A stretch of DNA of 64,000 bases, from NCBI GenBank assembly GCA_030549335.1, contig JAUKPH010000018.1, positions 7,068,001 through 7,132,000 of the forward strand, read 5' to 3'. Origin of the DNA: Pontederia crassipes. Its lineage: Eukaryota > Streptophyta > Magnoliopsida > Commelinales > Pontederiaceae. Shown here piece by piece: positions 10,739 through 21,760 of this stretch. Positions within the stretch are counted from its first letter, which is position 1. Each line of letters opens with the position of its first letter. Below the pieces are notes generated by a model. It saw nothing but the letters and a program-made list of their open reading frames with translations, did not search any database and was not told the DNA's origin. Made by a program: the position numbers and the translations under genes.

Positions 10739-11770
10739 ATGGCACACTTTATTCCTTGTCGTAAAACTAACGATGCTACTCATGTTGCAGATTTATTCTT
10801 TAAAGAGGTTGTGCGCCTACATGGCATTCCCAAAACTATTGTAAGTGATAGGGATGTCAAATTTCTGAGCCACTTTTGGCGTGTTCTATGGGGTAAGTTG
10901 GGTACAAAATTGCTATTTTCTACTACTTGCCACCCGCAAACTGATGGGCAAACCGAGGTAGTAAATCGAACTCCTGGTACTTTACTGCGTGCTGTGATAA
11001 AGAAAAATTTGAAATCGTGGGAAGAATGCTTGCCTGTAATTGAATTTGCTTATAATAGAACATTGCATACATCTACCAAGTTTACTCCTTTTGAAGTTGT
11101 TTATGGTTTTAATCCATTAACTCCTTTAGATTTGATTCCACTGCCAGTGAAAGAAGTTGCCAATTTAGATGGCAAAAGGAAAGCTGAATTGGTTAAGAAG
11201 ATTCATGAGGATACTAGGGATCATATTCTTCAAAGGAATGAACAAGTTGCTAATCGCTCGAATATCAAGAGGAAGAAGATTACTTTCCAACCAGGAGATT
11301 TTGTTTGGATACATTTCAGAAAAGAGAGATTTCCACAAGAACGAAAGTCAAAGTTGCATCCACGTGGAGATGGTCCTTTTAAGATCATCGAGAAAATTAA
11401 TGACAATGCATATAGAGTTGACTTGCAAGGTAAGTATCAAGTGAGTTCTACTTTCAATGTTACTGACTTGTCTCCTTTTGATTTTTATACAGATTCGAGG
11501 ACGAATCCTTTTGAAGAGGAGGGAAATGATATGAATCGGGAAGCTTCCATAAATGCAACTGATCAAGAAAAGTCCGATGATGATCAGGATAATGATGTGG
11601 ATCTTCGAGATAAAGAAACTGATCAAGAATCCTCACGCCCACTCACAAGATCAAGAGCAAAACAACTTCAGAAGACAATAGAAAATCATTTACAAAGTGG
11701 GCATGCAACTACAAATCAGATCCAACTTCTCAATGTGTTACAAATTGGGCCGCATGAAGAGTCAGCATAA
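10739..11770 (+). CDS. Downstream part of the interrupted polyprotein: integrase core, GPF module and LTR-encoded tail
   Basis: 343 codons in the same frame as the upstream part, separated only by the TAA and one AAA codon, so this is the rest of one polyprotein and not an independent gene. It holds the second and third integrase acids: D37 (in an SDRD motif) and E73 (in QTDGQTE), with 35 residues between them, the classic D-35-E spacing. A GPF module follows (G212-P213-F214). No chromodomain with its aromatic cage is recognisable. The frame crosses the polypurine tract and its last 80 residues lie in the 3' LTR: acidic and Asp/Glu/Gln-rich, then a basic [12 protein letters not shown] stretch. 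Such LTR-encoded tails are known in CRM elements and have been proposed to guide integration. The ATG at 10739 is an internal Met codon; separate translation is unlikely. Confidence 0.85.
   Translation: MAHFIPCRKTNDATHVADLFFKEVVRLHGIPKTIVSDRDVKFLSHFWRVLWGKLGTKLLFSTTCHPQTDGQTEVVNRTPGTLLRAVIKKNLKSWEECLPVIEFAYNRTLHTSTKFTPFEVVYGFNPLTPLDLIPLPVKEVANLDGKRKAELVKKIHEDTRDHILQRNEQVANRSNIKRKKITFQPGDFVWIHFRKERFPQERKSKLHPRGDGPFKIIEKINDNAYRVDLQGKYQVSSTFNVTDLSPFDFYTDSRTNPFEEEGNDMNREASINATDQEKSDDDQDNDVDLRDKETDQESSRPLTRSRAKQLQKTIENHLQSGHATTNQIQLLNVLQIGPHEESA
11513..11526 (+). other. Polypurine tract
   Basis: GAAGAGGAGGGAAA, 14 purines ending exactly at the first base of the 3' LTR. It is the expected plus-strand primer of reverse transcription. 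Unusually it is also coding: it is read as Glu/Gly-rich codons of the polyprotein, which continues into the LTR. Confidence 0.92.
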
Positions 11771-12243
11771 CTCGGGCCAAATAAATCATGGTTTAACCAT
11801 ATTTATTTGGAATTTTCGGAATTAATTAAATATGGAATATGTTGATGAGGATTGTAACAGAAATTGAGTTTGTTATTTTGTTAAATTAGTTAGGTTACTT
11901 GTGGGCTAAGTTAGGGTATTTTCTTTCAGCCCAAATTCTGTTTCTAGGGTCTATAAATACTGTTACTCATTGTTATGTTAGACATCTTTGAATCTATAAA
12001 CAATTTGGCTTAATTGCTTTTGCTGTGAGGGAACTCCTGCAACCCGTTCTTCGGGAACTTCCGCTGTTAATTACAAGGTTGGCTATCTTGTGGTTAAATC
12101 CATCTATTTATAATATCGATTGCTTGGTTCATTGTAATCTTGAGGTTGATATTCCGCTGCCTTGAAAATTCGTTTGATCTCGTTTCTTTGATTATCATAT
12201 ATTGTTCCGGTCACTCAAGGCATTGTTCTTGAGCATCGTATCA
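11527..12243 (+). repeat. 3' LTR (717 bp)
   Basis: Same length as the 5' LTR and, read side by side, no difference seen between the two copies. It starts at TGAT directly after the polypurine tract and ends ATCA before the right CTTTG. The first 244 bp encode the last 80 residues and stop codon of the polyprotein (stop at 11768-11770). Its TATA box lies at 11952-11959, and the hairpin after the stop codon at 11779-11808. This copy would supply the RNA 3' end; no clear near-upstream polyadenylation hexamer is obvious in R. Confidence 0.97.
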
Positions 12244-12248
12244 CTTTG
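12244..12248 (+). repeat. Target-site duplication, right copy (CTTTG)
   Basis: CTTTG directly follows the ATCA end of the 3' LTR and matches the five bases before the 5' LTR. The next bases (GATGTCC) continue the satellite monomer. Confidence 0.95.
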
Positions 12249-13199
12249 GATGTCCTAAGAGGAGATAGATCTTTAGAACTTTATCTCTATTTCAATCCGA
12301 AGTTCAACCGTTACAATAAAAGATAACGCTCTTGGGGATTACAGTCTTAGGGTTAGGTTCAATGCTATAAGTTATAGACACTTATTACAACCTTTGGGTG
12401 TCCTAAGATGTGATAGATCTTTAGAACTTTCACTCTATTTCAAACCGAAGTTGAACCGTTACAATCAAAGATAACGCTCTTGGGGATTAGAGTCTCAGAG
12501 TTGGGTACAAAGCTATAAGTTATAGATACTTATTACAACATTTGGGTGTCCTAAGAGGTGATAGATCTTTAGAACTTTAACTCTATTTCAAACCGAAGTT
12601 GAACCGTTACAATCAAAGATAACGCTCTTGGGGATTAGAGTCTTAGAGTTGGGTTCAAAGCTATAAGTTATAGATACTTATTACATCCTTTGGGTGTCCT
12701 AAGTGGTGATAGATCTTTAGAACTTTGACTCTATTTCAAACCGAAGTTGAACCGTTACAATCAAAGATAACGCTCTTGGGGATTTGAGTCATAGAGTAAG
12801 GTGCAAAGCTATAAGTTATAGATACTTATTACAACCTTTGGGTGTCCTAAGAGGTGATAGTTCTTTAGAACTTTAACTCTATTTCAATCCGAAGTTGAAC
12901 CGTTATAATCAAAGATAACGCTCTTGGGGATTAGAGTCTTAGAGTTGGGTTCAAAGCTATAAGTTATAGATACTTATTACAACCTTTGGGTGTCCTAAGT
13001 GGAGATAGATCTTTAGAACTTTAAATCTATTTCAAACCGAAGTTGAACCGTTACAATCAAAGATAACGCTCTTGGGGATTATAGTCTTAGAGTAAGGTGC
13101 AAAGCTATAAGTTATAGATACTTATTACAACCTTTGGGTGCCCTAAGAGGTGATAGATCTTTAGAACTTTAACTCTATTTCAAACCGAAGTTGAACCGT

Positions 13200-16100
13200 T
13201 ACAATCAAAGATAACGCTCTTGGGGATTAGAGTCTTAGAGTTGGGTACAAAACTATAAGTTATATATACTTATTACAACCTTTGGGTGTCCTAAGAGGAG
13301 ATAGATCTTTAGAACTTTAAATCTATTTCAAACCGAAGTTGAACCGTTACAATCAAAGATAATGATCTTGGGGATTAGAGTCTTAGAGTAAGGTGCAAAG
13401 CTATAAGTTATAGATACTTATTACAACCTTTGGGTGCCCTAAGAGGTGATAGATCTTTAGAACTTTAACTCCATTTCAAACCGAAGTTGAACCGTTACAA
13501 TCAAAGATAACGCTCTTGGGGATTAGAGTCTGAGTAAGGTGCAAAGCTATAAGTTATAGATACTTATTACAACCTTTGGGTGTCCTAAGAGGTGATAGTT
13601 CTTTAGAACTTTAACTCTATTTCAATCCGAAGTTGAACCGTTATAATCAAACATAACGCTCTTGGGGATTAGAGTCTTAGAGTTGGGTTCAAAGCTATAA
13701 GTTATAGATACTTATTACAACCTTTGGGGGTCCTAAGAGGTGATAGATCTTTAGAACTTTGACTCTATTTCAAACCGAAGTTGAACCGTTACAATCAAAG
13801 ATAACGCTCTTGGGGATTTGAGTCTTAGAGTAAGGTGCAAAGCTATAAGTTATAGATACTTATTACAACCTTTGGGTGCCCTAAGAGGTGATAGATCTTT
13901 AGAACTTTAACTCTATTTCAAACCGAAGTTGAACCGTTACAATCAAAGATAACGCTCTTGGGGATTAGAGTCTTAGAGTAAGGTGCAAAACTATAAGTTA
14001 TAGATACTTATTACAACCTTTGGGTGCCCTAAGAGGTGATAGATCTTTAGAACTTTAACTCTATTTCAAACCAAAGTTGAACCGTTACAATCAAAGATAA
14101 CGCTCTTGGGGAATAGAGTCTTAGAGTAAGGTGCAAAGCTATAAGTTATAGATACTTATTACAACCTTTGGGTGCCCTAAGAGGTGATAGATCTTTAGAA
14201 CTTTAACTCTATTTCAAACCGAAGTTGAACCGTTACAATCAAAGATAACGCTCTTGGGGGTTAGAGTCTTAGAGTTGGGTTCAAAGCTATAAGTTATAGA
14301 TACTTATTACAACCTTTGGGTGTCCTAAGAGGTGATAGATCTTTAGAACTTTAAATCTATTTCAAACCGAAGTTGAACCGTTACAATCAAAGATAACGCT
14401 CTTGGGGATTAGAGTCTTAGAGTAAGGTGCAAAGCTATAAGTTATAGATACTTATTACAACCTTTGGGTGTCCTAAGAGGTGATAGTTCTTTAGAACTTT
14501 AACTCTATTTCATTCCGAAGTTGAACCGTTACAATCAAAGATAACGCTCTTGGGGATTAGAGTCTTAGAGTTGGGTTCAAAGCTATAAGTTATAGATACT
14601 TATTACAACCTTTGGATGTCCTAAGAGGAGATAGATCTTTAGAACTTTAACTCTATTTCAATCCGAAGTTGAACCGTTACAATAAAAGATAACGCTCTTG
14701 GGGATTAGAGTCTTAGGGTTAGGTTCAAAGCTATTAGTTATAAATACTTATTACAACCTTTGGGTGTCCTAAGATGTGATAGATCTTTAGAACTTTCACT
14801 CTATTTCAATCCGAAGTTGAACCGTTACAATCAATGATAACGCTCTTGGGGATTAGAGTCTTAGAGTTGGGTTCAAAGCTATAAGTTATAGATACTTATT
14901 ACAACCTTTTGGTGTCCTAAGAGGTGATAGTTCTTTAGAACTTTAACTCTATTTCAATCCGAAGTTGAACCGTTACAATCAAAGATAACGCTCTTGGGGA
15001 TTAGAGTCTTAGAGTTGGGTTCAAAGCTATAAGTTATAGATACTTATTACATCGTTTGGGTGTCCTAAGTGGTGATAGATCTTTAGAACTTTGACTCTAT
15101 TTCAAACCGAAGTTGAACCGTTACAATCAAAGATAACGCTCTTGGGGATTTGAGTCATAGAGTAAGGTGCAAAGCTATAAGTTATAGATACTTATTACAA
15201 CCTTTGGGTGTCCTAAGAGGTGATAGTTCTTTAGAACTTTAACTCTATTTCAATCCGAAGTTGAACCGTTATAATCAAAGATAACGCTCTTGGGGATTAG
15301 AGTCTTAGAGTTGGGTTCAAAGCTATAAGTTATAGATACTTATTACAACCTTTGGGTGTCCAAAGTGGAGATAGATCTTTAGAACTTTAACTCTATTTCA
15401 ATCCGAAGTTGAACCGTTATAATCAAAGATAACGCTCTTGGGGATTAGAGTCTTAGAGTTGGGTTCAAAGCTATAAGTTATAGATACTTATTACAACCTT
15501 TGGGTGTCCAAAGTGGAGATAGATCTTTAGAACTTTAAATCTATTTCAAACCGAAGTTGAACCGTTACAATCAAAGATAACGCTCTTGGGGATTATAGTC
15601 TTAGAGTAAGGTGCAAAGCTATAAGTTATAGATACTTATTACAACCTTTGGGTGCCCTAAGAGGTGATAGATCTTTAGAACTTTAACTCTATTTCAAACC
15701 GAAGTTGAACCGTTACAATCAAAGATAACGCTCTTGGGGATTAGAGTCTTAGAGTTGGGTACAAAACTATAAGTTATATATACTTATTACAACCTTTGGG
15801 TGTCCTAAGAGGAGATAGATCTTTAGAACTTTAAATCTATTTCAAACCGAAGTTGAACCGTTACAATCAAAGATAATGATCTTGGGGATTAGAGTCTTAG
15901 AGTAAGGTGCAAAGCTATAAGTTATAGATACTTATTACAACCTTTGGATGTCCTAAGAGGAGATAGATCTTTAGAACTTTAACTCTATTTCAATCCGAAG
16001 TTGAACCGTTACAATAAAAGATAACGCTCTTGGGGATTAGAGTCTTAGGGTTAGGTTCAAAGCTATAAGTTATAGATACTTATTACAACCTTTGGGTGTC

Positions 16101-16700
16101 CTAAGATGTGATAGATCTTTAGAACTTTCACTCTATTTCAATCCGAAGTTGAACCGTTACAATCAATGATAACGCTCTTGGGGATTAGAGTCTTAGAGTT
16201 GGGTTCAAAGCTATAAGTTATAGATACTTATTACAACCTTTTGGTGTCCTAAGAGGTGATAGATCTTTAGAACTTTCACTCTATTTCAATCCGAAGTTGA
16301 ACCGTTACAATCAATGATAACGCTCTTGGGGATTAGAGTCTTAGAGTTGGGTTCAAAGCTATAAGTTATAGATACTTATTACATCGTTTGGGTGTCCTAA
16401 GTGGTGATAGATCTTTAGAACTTTGACTCTATTTCAAACCGAAGTTGAACCGTTACAATCAAAGATAACGCTCTTGGGGATTTGAGTCATAGAGTAAGGT
16501 GCAAAGCTATAAGTTATAGATACTTATTACAACCTTTGGGTGCCCTAAGAGGTGATAGATCTTTAGAACTTTAACTCTATTTCAAACCGAAGTTGAACCG
16601 TTACAATCAAAGATAACGCTCTTGGGGATTAGAGTCTTAGAGTTGGGTACAAAACTATAAGTTATATATACTTATTACAACCTTTGGGTGTCCTAAGAGG
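13200..16700 (+). repeat. 17-monomer and 6-monomer repeated blocks
   Basis: The rare variant TATATATACT, replacing TATAGATACT, occurs at 13261, 15775 and 16663. Spacings are 2,514 bp (17 monomers less 2 bp) and 888 bp (exactly 6 monomers). A neighbouring single-monomer duplication is marked by CAAAGTGG at 15361 and 15509 (148 bp apart). Block ends are approximate. Confidence 0.7.
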
Positions 16701-16899
16701 AGATAGATCTTTAGAACTTTAAATCTATTTCAAACCGAAGTTGAACCGTTACAATCAAAGATAATGATCTTGGGGATTAGAGTCTTAGAGTAAGGTGCAA
16801 AGCTATAAGTTATAGATACTTATTACAACCTTTGGGTGCCCTAAGAGGTGATAGATCTTTAGAACTTTAACTCTATTTTAAACCGAAATTGAACCGTTA

Positions 16900-19800
16900 C
16901 AATCAAAGATAACGCTCTTGGGGATTAGAGTCTTAGAGTAAGGTGCAAAGCTATAAGTTATAGATACTTATTACAACCTTTGGGTGTCCAAAGAGGTGAT
17001 AGTTCTTTAGAACTTTAACTCTATTTCAATCCGAAGTTGAACCGTTATAATCAAAGATAACGCACTTGGGGATTAGAGTCTTAGAGTAAGGTGGAAAGCT
17101 ATAAGTTATAGATACTTATTACAACCTTTGGGTGCCCTAAGAGGTGATAGATCTTTAGAACTTTAACTCTATTTCAAACCAAAGTTGAACCGTTACAATC
17201 AAAGATAACGCTATTGGGGATTAGAGTCTTAGAGTAAGGTGCAAAGCTATAAGTTATAGATACTTATTACAACCTTTGGATGTCCTAAGAGGAGATAGAT
17301 CTTTAGAACTTTAACTCTATTTCAATCCGAAGTTGAACCGTTACAATAAAAGATAACGCTCTTGGGGATTAGAGTCTTAGGGTTAGGTTCAAAGCTATAA
17401 GTTATAGATACTTATTACAACCTTTGGGTGTCCTAAGATGTGATAGATCTTTAGAACTTTCACTCTATTTCAATCTGAAGTTGAACCGTTACAATCAATG
17501 ATAACGCTCTTGTGGATTAGAGTCTTGGAGTTGGGTTCAAAGCTATAAGTAATAGAAACTTATTACAACCTTTGGGTGTCCTAAGAGGTGATAGTTCTTT
17601 AGAACTTTAACTCTATTTCAATCCGAAGTTGAACCGTTATAATCAAAGATAACGCTCTTGGGGATTAGAGTCTTAGAGTTGGGTTCAAAGCTATAAGTTA
17701 TAGATACTTACTACAACCATTGGGTGTCCTAAGAGGTGACAGATCTTTAGAACTTTAACTCTATTTCAAACCGAAGTTGAACCGTTACAATCAAAGATAA
17801 CGCTCTTGGGGATTAGAGTCTTAGAGTAAGGTGCAAACCTATAAGTTATAGATACTTATTACAACCTTTGGGTGTCCTAAGAGGAGATAGATCTTTAGAA
17901 CTTTAAATCTATTTCAAACCGAAGTTGAACCGTTACAATCAAAGATAACGATCTTGAGGATTAGAGTCTTAGAGTAAGGTGCAAAGCTATAAGTTATAGA
18001 TACTTATTACAACCTTTGGGTGCCCTAAGGGGTGATAGATCTTTAGAACTTTAACTCTATTTCAAGCCGAAGTTGAACCGTTACAATCAAAGATAACGCT
18101 CTTGGGGATTAGAGTTTGAGTAAGGTGCAAAGCTATAAGTTATAGATACTTATTACAACCTTTGGGTGTCCTAAGAGGTGATAGATCTTTAGAACTTTAA
18201 CTCTATTTCAAACCAAAGTTGAACCATTATAATCAAAGATAACGCTCTTGGGGATTAGAGTCTTAGAGTTGGGTTCAAAGCTATAAGTTATAGATACTTA
18301 TTACAACCATTGGGTGTCCTAAGAGGTGACAGATCTTTAGAACTTTAACTCTATTTCAAACCGAAGTTGAACCGTTACAATCAAAGATAACGCTCTTGGG
18401 GATTAGAGTCTTAGAGTAAGGTGCAAACCTATAAGTTATAGATACTTATTACAACCTTTGGGTGCCCTAAGAGGTGATAGATCTTTAGAACCTTAACTCT
18501 ATTTCAAACCAAAGTTGAACCATTATAATCAAAGATAACGCTCTTGGGGATTAGAGTCTTAGAGTTGGGTTCAAAGCTATAAGTTATAGATACTTATTAC
18601 AACCATTGGGTGTCCTAAGAGGTGACAGATCTTTAGAACTTTGACTCTATTTCAAACCGAAGTTGAACCGTTACATTCAAAGATAACGCTCTTGGGGATT
18701 TGAGTCTTAGAGTAAGGTGCAAAGCTATAAGTTATAGATAATTATTTAAACCTTTGGGTGTCCTAAGAGGTGATAGTTCTTCAGAACTTTAACTCTATTT
18801 CAATCCGAAGTTGAACCGTTATAATCAAAGATAACGCTCTGGGGGATTAGAGTCTTAGAGTTGGGTTCAAAGCTATAAGTTATAGATACTTATTACAACC
18901 TTTGGGTGTCCTAAGAGGAGATAGATCTTTAGAACTTTAAATCTATTTCAAACCGAAGTTGAACCGTTACAATCAAAGATAACGATCTTGAGGATTAGAG
19001 TCTTAGAGTAAGGTGCAAAGCTATAAGTTATAGATACTTATTACAACCTTTGGGTGCCCTAAGGGGTGATAGATCTTTAGAACTTTAACTCTATTTCAAG
19101 CCGAAGTTGAACCGTTACAATCAAAGATAACGCTCTTGGGGATTAGAGTTTGAGTAAGGTGCAAAGCTATAAGTTATAGATACTTATTACAACCTTTGGG
19201 TGTCCTAAGAGGTGATAGTTCTTTAGAACTTTAACTCTATTTCAATCCGAAGTTGAACCGTTATAATCAAAGATAACGCTCTTGGGGATTAGAGTCTTAG
19301 AGTTGGGTTCAAAGCTATAAGTTATAGATACTTATTACAACCTTTGGGGGTCCTAAGAGGTGATAGATCTTAAGAACTTTGACTCTATTTCAAACCGAAG
19401 TTGAACCGTTACAATCAAAGATAACGCTCTTGGGGATTTGAGTCTTAGAGTAAGGTGCAAAGCTATAAGTTATAGATACTTATTACAACCTTTGGGTGCC
19501 CTAAGAGGTGATAGATCTTTAGAACTTTAACTCTATTTCAAACCGAAGTTGAACCGTTACAATCAAAGATAACGCTCTTGGGGATTAGAGTCTTAGAGTA
19601 AGGTGCAAAGCTATAAGTTATAGATACTTATTACAACCTTTGGGTGCCCTAAGAGGTGATAGATCTTTAGAACTTTAACTCTATTTCAAACCAAAGTTGA
19701 ACCGTTACAATCAAAGATAACGCTCTTGGGGATTAGAGTCTTAGAGTAAGGTGCAAAGCTATAAGTTATAGATACTTATTACAACCTTTGGGTGCCCTAA

Positions 19801-21760
19801 GAGGTGATAGATCTTTAGAACTTTAACTCTATTTCAAACCGAAGTTGAACCGTTACAATCAAAGATAACGCTCTTGGGGGTTAGAGTCTTAGAGTTGGGT
19901 TCAAAGCTATAAGTTATAGATACTTATTACAACCTTTGGGTGTCCTAAGAGGTGATAGATCTTTAGAACTTTAAATCTATTTCAAACCGAAGTTTAACCG
20001 TTACAATCAAAGATAACGCTCTTGGGGGTTAGAGTCTTAGAGTTGGGTTCAAAGCTATAAGTTATAGATACTTATTACAACCTTTGGGTGTCCTAAGAGG
20101 TGATAGATCTTTAGAACTTTAAATCTATTTCAAACCGAAGTTTAACCGTTACAATCAAAGATAACGCTCTTGGGGATTTGAGTCTTAGAGTAAGGTCCAA
20201 AGCTATAAGTTATAGATACTTATTACAACCTTTGGGTGCCCTAAGAGGTGATAGATCTTTAGAACTTTAACTCTATTTCAAACCGAAGTTGAACCGTTAC
20301 AATCAAAGATAACGCTCTTGGGGATTGGAGTCTTTGAGTAAGGTGCAAAGCTATAAGTTATAGATACTTATTACAACCTTTGAGTGCCCTATGAGGTGAT
20401 AGATCTTTAGTACTTTAACTTATTTCAAACCGAAGTTGAACCGTTACAATCAAAGATAACACTCATGGGGATTAGAGTCTTAGAGTAAGGTGCAAAGTTA
20501 TAAGTTATAGATACTTATTACAACCTTTGGGTGCCCTAAGAGATGATAGATCTTTAGAACTTTAACTCTATTTCAAACCGAAGTTGAACTGTTACAATCA
20601 AAGATAACGCTCTTGGGGATTAGAGTCTTGGAGTTGGGTTCAAAGCTATAAGTTATAGATACTTATTACAACCTTTGTGTGTCCTAAGATGTGATAGATC
20701 TTTACAACTTTAACTCTATTTCAAACCGAAGTTGAACCGTTACAATCAAAGATAACGCTCTTGGGGATTAGAGTCTTAGAGTAAGGTGCGAAGCTATAAG
20801 TTATAGATACTTATTACAACCTTTGGGTGCCCTAAAAGGTGATAGATCTTTAGAACTTTAACTCTATTTCAAACCGAAGTTGAACCGTTACAATCAAAGA
20901 TAACGCTCTTGGGGGTTAGAGTCTTAGAGTTGGGTTCAAAGCTATAAGTTATAGATACTTATTACAACCTTTGGGTGCCCTAAGAGGAGATAGATCTTTA
21001 GAACTTTAAATCTATTTCAAACCGAAGTTGAACCGTTACAATCAAAGATAACGATCTTGGGGATTAGAGTCTTAGAGTAAGGTGCAAAGCTATAAGTTAT
21101 AGATACTTATTACAACCTTTGGGTGCCCTAAGGGGTGATAGATCTTTAGAACTTTAACTCTATTTCAAGCCGAAGTTGAACCGTTACAATCAAAGATAAC
21201 GCTCTTGGGGATTAGAGTCTGAGTAAGGTGCAAAGCTATAAGTTATAGATACTTATTACAACCTTTGGGTGTCCTAAGAGGTGATAGTTCTTTAGAACTT
21301 TAACTCTATTTCAATCCGAAGTTGAACCGTTATAATCAAAGATAACGCTCTTGGGGATTAGAGTCTTAGAGTTGGGTTCAAAGCTATAAGTTATAGATAC
21401 TTATTACAACCTTTGGGGGTCCTAAAAGGTGATAGATCTTTAGAACTTTGACTCTATTTCAAACCGAAGTTGAACCATTACAATCAAAGATAACGCTCTT
21501 GGGGATTTGAGTCTTAGAGTAAGGTGCAAAGCTATAAGTTATAGATACTTATTACAACCTTTGGGTGCCCTAAGAGGTGATAGATCTTTAGAACTTTAAC
21601 TCTATTTCAAACCGAAGTTGAACCGTTACAATCAAAGATAACGCTCTTGGGGATTAGAGTCTTAGAGTAAGGTGCAAAGCTATAAGTTATAGATACTTAT
21701 TACAACCTTTGGGTGCCCTAAGATGTGATAGATCTTTAGAACTTTAACTCTATTTCAAAC
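16900..21760 (+). repeat. Long-range duplicated satellite segment, copy 1
   Basis: A run of distinctive variants reappears near 33.2-37.2 kb. Shift is 16,251 bp at 16990 and 17551, then 15,661 bp from 18741 to about 20331, and 15,588 bp after that. The first change equals about four monomers (590 bp) present here near 17.87-18.47 kb and missing from copy 2. This copy keeps the 73 bp that copy 2 lost. The two copies are in direct orientation, with other repeat blocks between. Confidence 0.8.

Larger units (their letters stand above)
5179..12243 (+). mobile_element. Ty3/Gypsy LTR retrotransposon, probably CRM lineage, full length
   Basis: A 7,065-bp element with 717-bp LTRs, CTTTG target duplication, primer binding site, gag-pol frame and polypurine tract in the expected order. 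The domain order PR-RT-RH-IN is diagnostic of Ty3/Gypsy rather than Ty1/Copia. The integrase ends in a GPF module with no recognisable classical chromodomain, and the frame continues into the 3' LTR; both are known for CRM-type chromoviruses. The LTRs read the same base for base, so insertion looks recent. One in-frame stop in integrase makes this copy probably non-autonomous. CRM assignment is inferred from layout and needs a reverse transcriptase tree; the superfamily call is firm. Confidence 0.95.

Noticed and set aside
10733..10741. Programmed stop-codon readthrough
   Set aside because: The following bases (AAAAATGG) do not match known readthrough contexts, and the stop lies inside the integrase core instead of at a gag/pol boundary; a plain nonsense mutation is simpler.
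7005..11642. Other short frames overlapping gag-pol on both strands (for example 7005-7400 +, 8510-8812 -, 11348-11626 -)
   Set aside because: Shadow frames of the long coding sequence; compositions and absence of domains give no support.
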